DNA of 64,000 nucleotides from Hyalella azteca (lineage: Eukaryota > Arthropoda > Malacostraca > Amphipoda > Hyalellidae): contig NW_025932656.1 of the NCBI RefSeq assembly GCF_000764305.2, positions 30,940-94,939 of the forward strand, given 5' to 3'. The position numbers and the translations under genes are program-made. Position 1 is the first letter of the stretch. The number at the start of each line of letters is the position of its first letter. Below are positions 34,825 to 45,900 of this stretch, one piece after another. A model generated the notes under the pieces. It worked only from the letters and a program-made list of their open reading frames with translations, had not been told where the DNA came from and ran no database searches.

Positions 34825-35235
34825 GACGGAACACATTTCATAATTACTCAGTAATCATGGGAATATACATGATATCGTAAACGAAGGATATAATAAACGA
34901 ATTGGACATTAGTCTACAAGGTTACAAGTTTATTCATTATTACTCACCCGGTGAACAATTAAAAATAATTAAACACCACGAAGGAGCACGAGTGCGTCTA
35001 GCGAATATCGAGAGAAAAGTGAGCGTGGGTAGGGATGTTGCCTCGATGGCTTGGTCGGTTTCGTTTTGTTCTAGAGCTAACCGTAATTACAACGAAATAA
35101 CTGCTATTACTAAAACTTAAAACTATAACAAAAATATCAGATCTTGTAGATATCAAAATGACCATGATTAACATGCTAACAATAATGATAATTTTATTTT
35201 TATTTTAGTCTATTTGATACGGCTATCGCAAGAGT
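34825..35235. repeat. 411-base tract identical to block 2
   Basis: No difference seen against 61249-61659. Differences begin immediately on both sides. It includes a 72-codon open frame on + in both copies with no recognisable domain. Confidence 0.75.
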
Positions 35236-35334
35236 TCACGAGAACCGTACATATTTACGGTATAAAATATGCCACAAAATACAGTTTTACACCTAATAAT
35301 CTCATGAGTTATTACAGCCACTACAAGCATCTTC

Positions 35335-37395
35335 GGCATTGAAGAATAGGCCTGCATAAGCCTGTCGCTGATTCTTGTACTTTTCTTGACTAGCTCAAAG
35401 ACCTAAAAGACTGGCCTTTTGATCAAAGCTTTTCAACGAAAGGTAGGTTTGAAATCGTTTCTAGACTTTCAGCTGTTCCGTAGGGTACTAGATATTTCAT
35501 GACTAAACATATGCTCCTGCGCAGCCTTGTCTAGTCTGTTCTTGAACGCGCTCATACTCGGAGCATCAACAATACCTTCGGGGAGGCTGTTCCACATGTC
35601 GGTGACTCGCAGCGAGAAGAAATGTTGTCGCATGGATGAGTTGCACTGCAGTTTTTTTAGTTTATAGCTGTGGCCCCTGGCGTTGGTTCTTGTTTCAAAT
35701 TATAGTAATCCTTCTGAGACCTTGTACAAACCATGAGTATACTTGTACACTTCAATGAGTTCACCACGGAGGTGACGTTAACAGAGACTGGGAAGCTTCA
35801 TAATACTCCATCTTTATTTATAAGACTTGCTTATAAATAAGCAAGCCTGGCATTATCCATGTTACACGCCTTTGAACACTCTCGACTAAATTTTTGTCCT
35901 TTTCAAAATTTCGGTGACCATCCAGCGTTCCAAACTCTAGGTTCGGGCGCACGCCTAAGATGAACGACAGCTTCATCACTTCTACATCTAGGTACTCGTA
36001 GGAGCGTCTGAAACCCCCCAAGCAGTTTATTGGGCTTATAAACTTGTGTTTCAATATGACTAGAAAATGCTATCTCCTTGTCGACACAAACTCCAAGATC
36101 TTTTTACACGCTAGGCTTCTCAATCATAACTCTCTCGTTGCAACCATACCTCCCCATCTGTAAGCTTGCTGTTCATTGTTCTTGCCGAGCTGAAGTATTT
36201 TACTCTTATCAGCATTAAAACGCAGCTGCCACGCATCAGCCCAGTTAACTTAATTATCAAGATTATTTTGCAGATGCATTTTATTTAACTCATCCTTTAC
36301 TGTGTTATAAACTTTTGTGTCATCGGCATACATGGGGCACTCGCTTGACGCTACTTATGGTGGATAGTTCATAAAAGCAGGCCAGAACGATTACTTGCGG
36401 CACGCCACTGCGCACAGTCGCCCAGTTCGATACGGTTCCCTTAATGCTGACGCGCTGTCTTCTGCCTAATAGGAAATCCCTGATCCATTGGAGTACATTT
36501 CCCTCTAATCCTAAAGACTTTAGTCGTAACAGTCGCTCATGCGGAACCCTGTCTTGTCAAAATCGAGGTACACTGCATCCACTGGCTCGCATTCGTCCAG
36601 CAGGCAAGTCCAATTATTCAGAGTAGTCAAGAGATTAGTGGTGCATGATCTGCCAGCAATAAAGCCATGCTGGCAGTCTGATTGAAGATGGTAAACAGTA
36701 AAGTGGTCGATAATCCTATCCCTCATAACAAATTCCATCACCTTACACACAACACTTGTTAGACTGAATGGGCGATAGTTACCGGTTAGTTTTGTCACCA
36801 TTTTTGAACAGAGGTGTCACTTGAGCTTCCTTCCAGTTGACCGGCAAAGTCCCTTCGATTAAGGTTTTTTGAAAGAATACTGATAAAGAGCCGGCCAGGA
36901 CGGTTGCTAATTCGTTGAGTAATCTAGGATGGAAACCGTCTGATCCAGATGACTTGTTAGGATTCACGGAGACCAGGCGCTTGAGAACCTAATCTTTGTG
37001 TAGCTCAAAAGTAATTAACTTCGAGCCCACTGGTCGCTCCTCAATAGCTGGAATACTGTTCAAGTCCTCATCTGTGAAGACGGAGTGAAAAAAAAACAGA
37101 TTTAGAACGTTGATTTTTTCCCTCCCCTGAAAATATCTTGAGTTGATTTATATTCAAATCAGCATTCAAATCAGCAATACCGTCCCTTGTCTAACATTTC
37201 AAACTATTGTACAAAAAGAAGGCTTTGGTTTTTTTAGTTTTTGGCAATGTCTTTTTCAAAGTTTTTCACTGCAATGCGGCAAACTTATTCAGCTTGATTT
37301 CGAGCCCTTGCGTAAAAGTTATACTCAGCATCGCAACGAGTCCGTAAATAACTCGTGGAGGCTTCTTTCTTTGCCTTTAGCTTTGCTTTAAGAGT
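35335..37395 (-). mobile_element. CR1/L2-like non-LTR retrotransposon, 5'-truncated and mutated, copy 1
   Basis: Minus-strand reading gives, in order, an EN-RT linker with NFEKDIAKN (about 37250), then NKSSGSDGFHPRLLNELA, WKEAQVTPLFKNGDK, NYRPFSLTSVVCKVMEFVMR, QHGFIAGRSCTTNLL, VDAVYLDFDK, VPHERLLRLKSLGLEGNVLQ, SGVPQ, the catalytic MYADDTK (YADD at 36319-36330), then RPNLEFG and ESVQRR, and the C-terminal block. These are RT motifs of the CR1/L2 group. Frames break between GNYRP and the preceding block, after DFDK (a small deletion), between SGVPQ and YADD, and by a stop after NNLDN. The endonuclease domain is absent. The 3' part shares a tail with SINE family A. Confidence 0.9.
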
Positions 37396-37952
37396 CAGGT
37401 GGAGCGGTCGCTGAACGCCGCATCGAGCCCACACGGCCTCACGCGGTTAAAATTTCTCGGCCAGGCTCTGCCTTCTAACGTCTGGCTGCACATTCCCCTC
37501 CTCCACTCCCCCTCCTCTACATTTTTAATCAGCGAGCGTCATACTACTAATTTTTCTACGAAATTGTACTCTATTATCAAATTGGTTGTTAACCTACAAG
37601 ATGTAATATTCAAGAATTAAACTTGTAAGTAAACCCAACGAAACTTTAAATGTAGCTCTTTGTAAAAAAGAAAGAATTAAAACGCTATCTTTAATACTTT
37701 TTACTTTGTGATTTTTTTAAAAGAGTAAGTTCCCACGCCGCACCCTGTATAAATACTGTCAATACACTCGTATGCGATCACAGTTAACAGTTCATTTCTT
37801 TTGTTCAAAATGGAATCCGAGTTCGTGCAGAAACATTTTAAAACTTTTTTGTACTTCCATATTGAGGAATGAGTAAACTTTTTACTTTATTTACAGAACT
37901 GGATAGAACCAAAGACACCAATGTAGTCAATTAATTTTCTTGCGATATAGAC
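37396..37952. other. Spacer between LINE and Penelope fragment
   Basis: GC-richer patch at 37395-37530, then AT-rich. No coding region recognised. Confidence 0.4.
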
Positions 37953-38240
37953 GGTTGTAGACTACTACCCAAAATGGAGTACATCGGGCTTACAACTATG
38001 ACATTAAGCAGACGTCTCGCTTGCCACCTTCAGTCTGGTGGACCAAAGAATCACCTGATGGAAGCCCACAATGCGACCATCACTCGCACGGTGCTGGAGG
38101 AGTGCATCGGCGTCATCATGCGATGCCCCGACGCCAACCGACTCGCGATAGCTGAGGCCCTCATCATTAAGGATAGGACCCCAGCCATCAACCTTCAAAC
38201 CATTGGATTTGTTAGAACCTTGAGACTGTTTTTGGAGTAA
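37953..38240 (+). pseudogene. Penelope-like element: GIY-YIG endonuclease fragment
   Basis: The frame reads SCDIDGCRLLPK then EYIGLTTMTLSRRLACHLQS, followed by GPKNHLMEAHNATITRTVLE and ANRLAIAEALIIKDRTPAIN. A short Cys pair, then YIG-L-TT-TLSRRL-HLQ and EALIIK...P-IN is the C-terminal GIY-YIG nuclease layout of Penelope-like retroelements. The first half of the signature is altered and a stop codon lies just upstream, so only about 95 codons remain and the reverse transcriptase is missing. Downstream, ACGAAACGTTGC followed by AAATAAA (about 38408-38430) resembles the 3' end of such elements. Confidence 0.8.
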
Positions 38241-38612
38241 TTTTTGGTGTTTCGATTTTTGATTATCTGCAAACTTTTGTAATTTTGGAATTATTTCAAA
38301 CAATTTGATTTTTGAGAAGTTTCCTATTTACATGATTTTATACTTATATCGATCCAAATTCCATCACTCAATGCGTCTTATAACATGATAATAAATGATT
38401 TATACATACGAAACGTTGCTAAAGAAATAAAATTGTCCATCGGTACTCTGATTTTCTCTTTACCAGTGCCTACGAAAAATGTTGTTTGATCTATTGAAAA
38501 AAGTAAGAAGAAAATTGTCAATAAAACGAATTCTCTGACCTTCTAAGAAACCTGCTCAAATGAACAACTTTTGCCAAGCAATACCAAGAACTGGATTTTG
38601 TGTACATGACAT

Positions 38613-38845
38613 CTAATAATAATAATAATAGCGGTTTCAGCGTTATTAGGCCGTAGGCCTGTCGCCGATTCTTAACATCGCAGAATATTCACAGCATTTT
38701 GCGGTCTCGAACTCGCAACTCACTGCTACAATTCTGCTATGCTTAACCGCCCGGCCTCCTTGCCGATTCTGACCAGAAACTGGCGCACAGAGCTGGGATC
38801 GAATGCCAATCTTGGTACTCTGAACTTTAACCACTGGGCCACCCT
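38613..38845 (-). repeat. tRNA-derived SINE family A, copy 2 (uninterrupted)
   Basis: Minus strand: head AGGGTGGCCCAGTGGTTAAA (A-box-like), B-box-like GCATTCGATCCCAGC, body with GGCAAGGAGGCCGGGCGGTT, then AGAATCGGCGACAGGCCTAC and an (ATT)n tail. This defines family A and shows where copy 1 was split. Confidence 0.85.
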
Positions 38846-38973
38846 CTAATGCAAGGTTTAACCACTGGGCCACCCTTTAACCACTGGGCCACCCTGGTTT
38901 ATGGGCGTGAGTGAGGGTGGCCTTTACTGGGCCACCTTTAACCACTGGCCACCCTTTAACCACTGGGCCACCC
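38846..38973. repeat. Short tandem amplification of the SINE head
   Basis: TTAACCACTGGGCCACCC and close variants recur about six times next to the SINE head, with and without spacers such as TGGTTTATG. Confidence 0.75.
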
Positions 38974-39014
38974 TGGTTTATGCAAGGTCCCCGAAGGGGA
39001 CCTTGCATAAACCA
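38974..39014. repeat. Perfect 19-base hairpin with a 3-base loop
   Basis: TGGTTTATGCAAGGTCCCC, loop GAA, then the exact complement. No mismatches. Confidence 0.95.
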
Positions 39015-42000
39015 TGAGAATACATGTGAGATGGTTGAGTTTATCCGGAGAAATTAGGTGGAATGGTGGATATAAAGAAGAGGCCAATTTATCTTATTTA
39101 TTGGGGTCAGATTCGGTCAGACAATGTAATACGGGGTTAAAAGACGTGAGGGAATAGTTCTTTCATGTAAGATACATGAGCGAGACCCAGTTCTAATGAG
39201 ATCACAGCATAGAGTAACTATTAGAGAGAAGAACGGCGGAGAACTTCACTTGAGCGTGTCAGGGCTAGAATGAAGGAGCTCAAAATAGACCCTTCAGAAA
39301 AATTGGGCGGTTGTCGATGAAATTGGGCGGTTTTCAAAAGGAAGGAACACGAGGACCGCCGCTGGTTATGCTAGCGTGTCTTGAGTCGCCATTTCCTCTT
39401 TTCAACTTTTCATCATCTTGTCCATCAGCATGCCTATAATTACTTTCTAAGATTAGCTCAGTTCACTTAAATTCAAACTTCTAATAGCATGAGATAAATA
39501 ACCATTGAAACTTGTTATACAAGCTGATCTTACTTGACTAACCATTAACTTTCAAACATTATCTGGCTCCTCGCCTCTTAAAAAGATATATCATGTAAAG
39601 TAATGCATATTAGTGATTTGTTTTTATATCTCTTCATTATTTATATGAAAATACGTAGTTCTTTACCGATAACTATTCGAAACGTTCCTCTTTATCTGCT
39701 TCAGAACAATCCGGGGGCGACGTCGCGCATTTACGTGCCACCAACACGTATTCGTCTGCCGCTTTCATTGATTTTCTGAATCAACGAAGACTTGTACCAG
39801 ACCGAAACCTTAATCCACGCCTTGTCAACTAATTTCCAATCTGAACTGTTGATTGTACTCAAATTTGAATAAACATTGGAGCATCCGTTCGCTGGAAATT
39901 AGTTTTAATATCAAAAATAGGGGTTAAATTCACTTTACTTTCAATTATAACGTTCAACGGCTCCGTTTCTTTAAGCATTACATGGAGTTTGACATACCTC
40001 AGCCGTTACACAGCAATATTTAGATCTGTTACAAGCTTGGTTATCTCAGTACATCGATCTATAAACATTAAATTTTTAGATCGGCAATATATTGGGCACT
40101 GGCGAAGGCTCCTTACACTTTATGCTCAAAACTAATTAATGCCGCATTTTTCAGATTGACGATTTAAGCGGATAATATTTTGATAGACGCAGGCCAGCAC
40201 TATGTATCCAAGCGACAGCTCTTTGGCTTTTTCAATATATTTAATAAAAGTAATTACAGCGTTTGGTTACTATCGAAGCAAAGCTTCCAGCCGCTCGATG
40301 TTAATAATGGGATTTAGTCATTCTGTTTTTATATAAAAACTCATTACAAATATCAATATTCTTCTCAATATATAATATAAATGATCTCCGTAGGTACCAA
40401 GGAACAATGATACACGGTCTCAATCTATTCCTTCAGAATTCAAACATTTTTTGTCATATTGAAATCAGAGTAAAAATGTTCGTTTAATCAAATATTCATA
40501 AAGGTCCAACGTATTGATTGCATCAGCCACATTACTGCCAGCGGCCACATTTTACCACAAGGTATTTACATGCCTACGTATTGTCTCGACTGGTAATTCT
40601 CATGGTTGGTCATTGCATTTTTTTAGTTCCCGGTCATCTGGTTGAGTTCCGGTAAAAGATCCATCTTCGCTTTTATAAATCGTAATGAATTATAATATAT
40701 AATTATGAGCATAGTATACTAAATTGTAACGAGCAAGTAATGCTCTCTTTTCATGTTGGTGCATCTTGCCAATAGCTCGAGAAAATATCAGCTTTGCATG
40801 CTACTGATGAGTCCGTTCATCCAATCGTCAACCATAATAATTTTTTATCAACGGAAGACATCCGTCAACCAGCGATGTAGAATGTACCGACTGCTACCTA
40901 CTGCAGTTGTGTGTCGTTCATACTATTAGGTAATAGTATATGTACATATGTTCATATTTCGTAGTGACAATTTTTCCATTTTCATTTAGAGCTTTCCAAA
41001 TTTTAGGTTATGCAAATATCCGGGATTCATTCATTCTTGTTTTAGTCATGAGCTGGGAAGGATTGCTGCACGGCACAATGCAATTGTATAGAAATATACA
41101 TGTTTTACTAAATGCATTGTTAATAATCAGTGTTTTATTTAAACGGAAACCTTTTACTGACCGTGTCGAGATGCGAGTACAGCGAGAAAGTAGTCCCCAA
41201 CAATACCTCACCACATTACGACAGTTGGATAGATGCTGTAAAATCACTTTTTTCGCAATTCTATTATAAAAGTGGTCGGTAACAAGAATTCCCCGAGAGC
41301 TGTTGGCATTGACGAGAGTTTAGATAATCGGTACTTCCTTCACATTAGACCAAATGTAGATACCACCCTGTGACAGCAGTCGCCTAAATTATCTTTGTTG
41401 TCAAAAGCTGCTGTTTATTTAGATTTTTATGCGATTTAATATTTTATTACATTTCCCTAATTATTATTTATCGTTAATCTCACATGGCTGAGGTGGCCAA
41501 GTAACCTTAGCTACCGGTCTTTGAGGCGCAGCAGTCGTACGGTGAGGCGAGGAGAGGCGCCCGAGGGGCAGTCGTGCCTTGCCAGCCGCGAGGTGAGGGC
41601 ACTGGCCTCTGCTGCCTTAATTAACCCGGAGTTTATTTTGCCAGGCCTTTGATTTCCCGCAGTTAATTCTACAAGACTTGGGTTATCACGCACCCATCAT
41701 TTGTTAATTTTATTAATTTCATTCTAATTCACAAATTTAAAACGCACCGCTTTCTAGCCGTTATTATTTAGATATTTTTATGTAAATTTAAACCGAATTT
41801 TATCACAACTAGATTAGTCCTGAGAAACATGACCAAAATAATAACATGGGCAGGACATGTAGATATTCACCGTGAGCTGTTTGGGGAAATATTTTCGTCT
41901 TCTTATTAGAAATCATCGTTAACTCCATGTTTTAAATAACAATCATTGATTATGTCCTGCACTAAAGAATACTTAAAATAAAATAGCTTAGCATGTCGGT

Positions 42001-42489
42001 AATAATAAAATCAACTGCCTCCCCAAAAAATCTGGCTCCATGACTGCAGAATTTATACCACACAACAGAAATTCTCGGTGAAAAATCGTGCTTCTGAACC
42101 TTTAAAAAATTGTTTTTCGCGCTGTATTATCGATGAATAAAATTAACTTATCATCTTGTATATTAATATATCAAAAATTTTGGTGAACTAAAAAAATTAC
42201 CAAAATTCTGCACGAATCAATAACAGATTCTTATACATGAGCTTGTCCTCTTTTTCTACTTCACAATTTACTATCACGCAAAACATGAATCGGAAACATG
42301 GGGTACATATTGGATCTCTCAAACTTTTTGTGTACTTCCTAATTTGTTATTGGAATTGATTTGCAGTTTTAAACTAACTTTTGGGTTCGATTTAAATCAG
42401 GTATAGAGATTTTTTGTGACGAATAAATTGAACAAAGTAATGGATAGTTTAATACATCCATTCGAAATCCAAATATCATACTTTTACTG
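39015..42489. other. Spacer between the two duplication blocks
   Basis: About 3.5 kb with no convincing exon, RNA gene or transposon end. A GC-rich patch lies at 41515-41640. Overlapping frames on both strands at 40940-41269 show no domain. Whether this is the unduplicated junction or the tail of block 1 cannot be told, because the matching part of block 2 lies outside the window. Confidence 0.45.
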
Positions 42490-42502
42490 CATGAAATTAA
42501 AT

Positions 42503-42596
42503 AGAACGGGATGAAAATAACCCTTTCTATCAATCAGCAGATTGTTCGAGTATTATTTAAAATTAATAAATAAAGATACATTAAATTCAGTCGATC
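42503..42596 (+). promoter_or_regulatory. Conserved proximal upstream region of CTL-2
   Basis: Counterpart of 15263-15353. Keeps ATCAGCAGATTGTTCGAGTA, the A/T-rich AATAAATAAAG stretch and TCAGTC at 42587-42592, five bases from the start codon region. It lacks the hairpin cluster found upstream of CTL-1. Confidence 0.4.
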
Positions 42597-42903
42597 ATGC
42601 TGAAGGTATCCGTGAGTAGCACAGTAGCGGCTGTGAGCCTGATGTTACTTTTGGACTTCTGCGCATCAACCGAGAAAATCCCACGAAAATGGGCACCTTT
42701 CTCGGTAAATTTCACAGGTTTGAGCAGCTACAACGTCTCTGATGTTGATGTTAAAGAGGAGATTCTATGCAGTATTTTAGCAACTAAAGACAGACTGGCA
42801 AACCTCTTCTGCTTCGGACCAAAAGGCTGTGTTTTCGGATACGTTAACCTACCTGACGTTGAAGGAGAGCAAACCCCAGGTTACAACTGCTCCTATTCGC
42901 AAG
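42597..42903 (+). CDS. CTL-2 exon 1: signal peptide and N-terminal Cys module
   Basis: Starts MLKVSVSSTVAAVSLMLLLD with likely cleavage after DFCAS. The mature part keeps EEILCSILATKD, LFCFGPKGCVFG and GEQTPGYNCSYS. It is one codon shorter than CTL-1 in the signal peptide. The two Cys near the exon end in CTL-1 (YNC and YYC) are reduced to one here. Donor CAAG|GTATGC. Confidence 0.88.
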
Positions 42904-45900
42904 GTATGCATCAGAAAATTGTTATCTTGGTGAAATTTAGATTATGTCATGCATAAATAAAATAAATTTTACTCATGTAGCTGAAATGAGTCAGAAAGAC
43001 TTAGTGATAATGCGTCCCTTCTGCCTAGGCCACAATGTGAACTTAGTTGCGAACTTTAAGTTCTTGCCAGCAAACCCTAACATGACATATATTTAATTAT
43101 GATATTTCATATAAATATATTTCATATAAATATACGAGTACATTACGACTATATATTACTTATATTTCTTATAAATATATGAAATCTCATATTTAAATAT
43201 ATGTCATGTTAGGGTTTGCTGTCAAGAACTTATAGTTCGCAACTAAATTCACATTGTGGCCTAGTCAGAAGGGACGCGTTATCACTAAATCTTTCTGACT
43301 CATTTCAGCTACATGGCTAATTCAGTCCCCTTAAATTTTATTTATGTCCAAACTTTGCAAATTTTTCTTAGGAAGATAGGATTGAGAACAAAATTGCATC
43401 TACAATACGTACCTATTGAAATTACATATCTTCCTGGATCAACCGAAATTAGTCTTCCTGAAATTTTTACTTCTAAGTGCGGATTTGAAATTACCGTGCG
43501 TGTCATATGTAACTGAAATTATCTTCATCTACTCTGTAATTCAAAATAAATAGCCATTATCCCAAAAAACGTTAAAACTATTTCCATTGCCTACGTCTGG
43601 ATGGCTTTCGGAAGTACATATTTTACGGAGAAAAGTAATAATTTTTTAGTACTAATATAATGCATTCGGTTTTAACGTCATGAAAACATGAGGAATTTGG
43701 TGCTTGTATTCTTTTAAAATGCATAATCGGGTTTACAGTTTGGTGTCTCACATTAACATTGGTTGATACAAATTAATTATGTCAGAGCGTAATGGATAAA
43801 GAACGAAGCTTCAGATAACTGAAATGTTTCTTGCAATTCCGCAGTTTGCCTTTACGAAAATAAATTTGTCTACGAAGGAGAAAAGGTACCTGAAACTTTC
43901 TGCCCGAACCTCAACCTGACGTGCACCAAGCGTGGCTTGGTCAACCTAGCTAATGGTGGGTTCCAATGAGAATCAAATGTGGAAACGAAGCTTTTCACTA
44001 TAAGTCCATACCTCCCAAATGTTTTGTAGTCGATAAGTCGATACCTCCCAACTCAACCACATGCATCTAACCTATCTAATTATACGCAATGGACATTTTG
44101 ACCCAGTTATGGCCGGGAAAATGTTATATCAGTGCTATGTTCGCTCACTGTCAGTATTGTGTTTATTTGTGAATCACTATTTATTCAATTTGATTCTTTT
44201 GTTTTCTAAGTGCTTAGCTGAACTCTGATATTCATTTCCGTTGATATCTGTTGAATAATTCGTATTGCATTCCAAGATGTACCACCGCTGACAAGCTGCA
44301 CTCCGCCCTTCGTGCAACACCCGTTCGGCTGCATGTACTTCAACCTGACAAAGCTGACGCTCTGCGAAGCGAGGGCTTACTGCCAGTCCCTTGGGGCGCA
44401 ACTGGCGTCGCCAACCACACATGACAACTACCTCGCCCTGACGGCCTACCTTAATGTGAATTACGGTAAGAAATTAACACTTCAGGGGCCTTAACTTAAA
44501 CCATTTTTACTATTTTTAACTCCATCAGCTAATCCATCAGCTAATTAGAGGAACTTGCTCAGCAATCGGAAACTAGGTTCCATACTAAATGAGAACACGA
44601 ACACTCCTGGACGCGTACCGTGATCTCGCCGTGGGGCCATCAGCGCTAAGATCGGGGGCCTCCCTGCAGATCTCAGCACCTCCCAAAGCCAACCGCCAAA
44701 ACAGGTTGATCATCCACGTCACCACCGTCACGTGCTGCTTGTCGTAGTAGTGGCGAGCGCCTTCGTGAGAGTAGGGTTTACTCAGGAGAAAGGCGAAGGT
44801 GTCCGCATCAGGTGATATGGGCCAAGCGAACAAGGGTTCCGGTGAAGACTAACTGAAGATACAAAAAGATGATGAGACCAAAGTAGACAGGTCTGCACCG
44901 GATGGGATCTGAAGTTCTACTGACTGTTGATTCATTGTCGCTAGCTAGCCGTCTTCTTCTTCTTTTCCGGGTGTCCACGCTGGGTGGACTTAAAGCCACA
45001 GGACAACCGCAAGGATGACCGTGGGGCCTGAGAGCTTCTGCAGGCTAGCTATAGTTGTGCGGTTTGGCTGACTATAGTTCGTGACTACAAGCAAATATTG
45101 GAGTCACGGTACAGTAATGATTTGGAATTTTAATTTATTACATGGTTTTGGTTATTGTTTCGTGCATAGGGGTGGGTTTAAAAATAATATAACATTCATA
45201 TAAAAATGAAAAAATTTGCAAATAATCGAAACCTCCCCCCCTCCCAAAAAATGGCACAGAATTTAGTTCCAGGGCACAAACGCGTGTACATTTTTTAGCT
45301 CGTAATGAACTATGAAGGATGTCTTGGATGTCAAAATTAAATTAAAATGCGAAAGTAATCCCAATTTTATGTTTAAATGATTGGTATGATTTATTTAAAC
45401 ATATATAACATAAATATTCAACATTTTGTAATGGTGACCCAGCAGGCATTCGGTGGTTGAATCAACTACCTATGTATTACGACATTGAGATAGGGGGTGA
45501 AAGGAGGTTTAGAATGAAAATTGAAGCAACATCTTTCATGCAACGTCGTTCTGACATTACAATGCAACGTTGAATCAATGTTGCTACTACGATGTTGCTG
45601 CAACGTTGAATTCTCTGGTTGAATCAACGTTGAAACAACTACCTTTTACGACGTGTAGATCAGGGTGAAAAGAGGTTTATAATAAAAATTGAAAAATTTA
45701 AGCAACTTCTCTCATGAAACGTCGTACTGACGTAGTGACGTTACAATGCAACGTTGAATCAATGTTACTACTACGACACTGCTGCAACGTCAAATTCTCT
45801 GGTTGAATCGACGTTGAAGAACCAACCTGTTTTTCGTTCGTAACAGGATTCGAACCCGGGATCGCTGGAGAACGCTCGACTCCTTAGCAACCTTGACCAC

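Larger units (their letters stand above)
15245..37620. repeat. Tandem segmental duplication, block 1
   Basis: From about 15.25 kb the sequence is paralogous, in the same order and orientation, to the sequence from about 42.5 kb: promoter, exons 1-4, intron remnants, minisatellites, and the 3' region ending in the LINE. By eye, noncoding parts differ at roughly one base in ten. Block 1 carries its own insertions: about 5 kb in intron 2, 22745-27208 in intron 3, 31008-32035, and about 32800-34105. The right limit is unknown because the partner block leaves the window at the position equivalent to 37590. Confidence 0.9.

Noticed and set aside
35335..37395. Functional reverse transcriptase gene
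   Set aside because: Frames are broken in at least four places, an internal stop is present, and the endonuclease domain is missing.
40940..41269. 109-codon ORF in the inter-block spacer
   Set aside because: An opposite-strand frame overlaps it, and there is no domain, signal or splice site consistent with a gene. It lacks a visible partner because block 2 does not reach this far.
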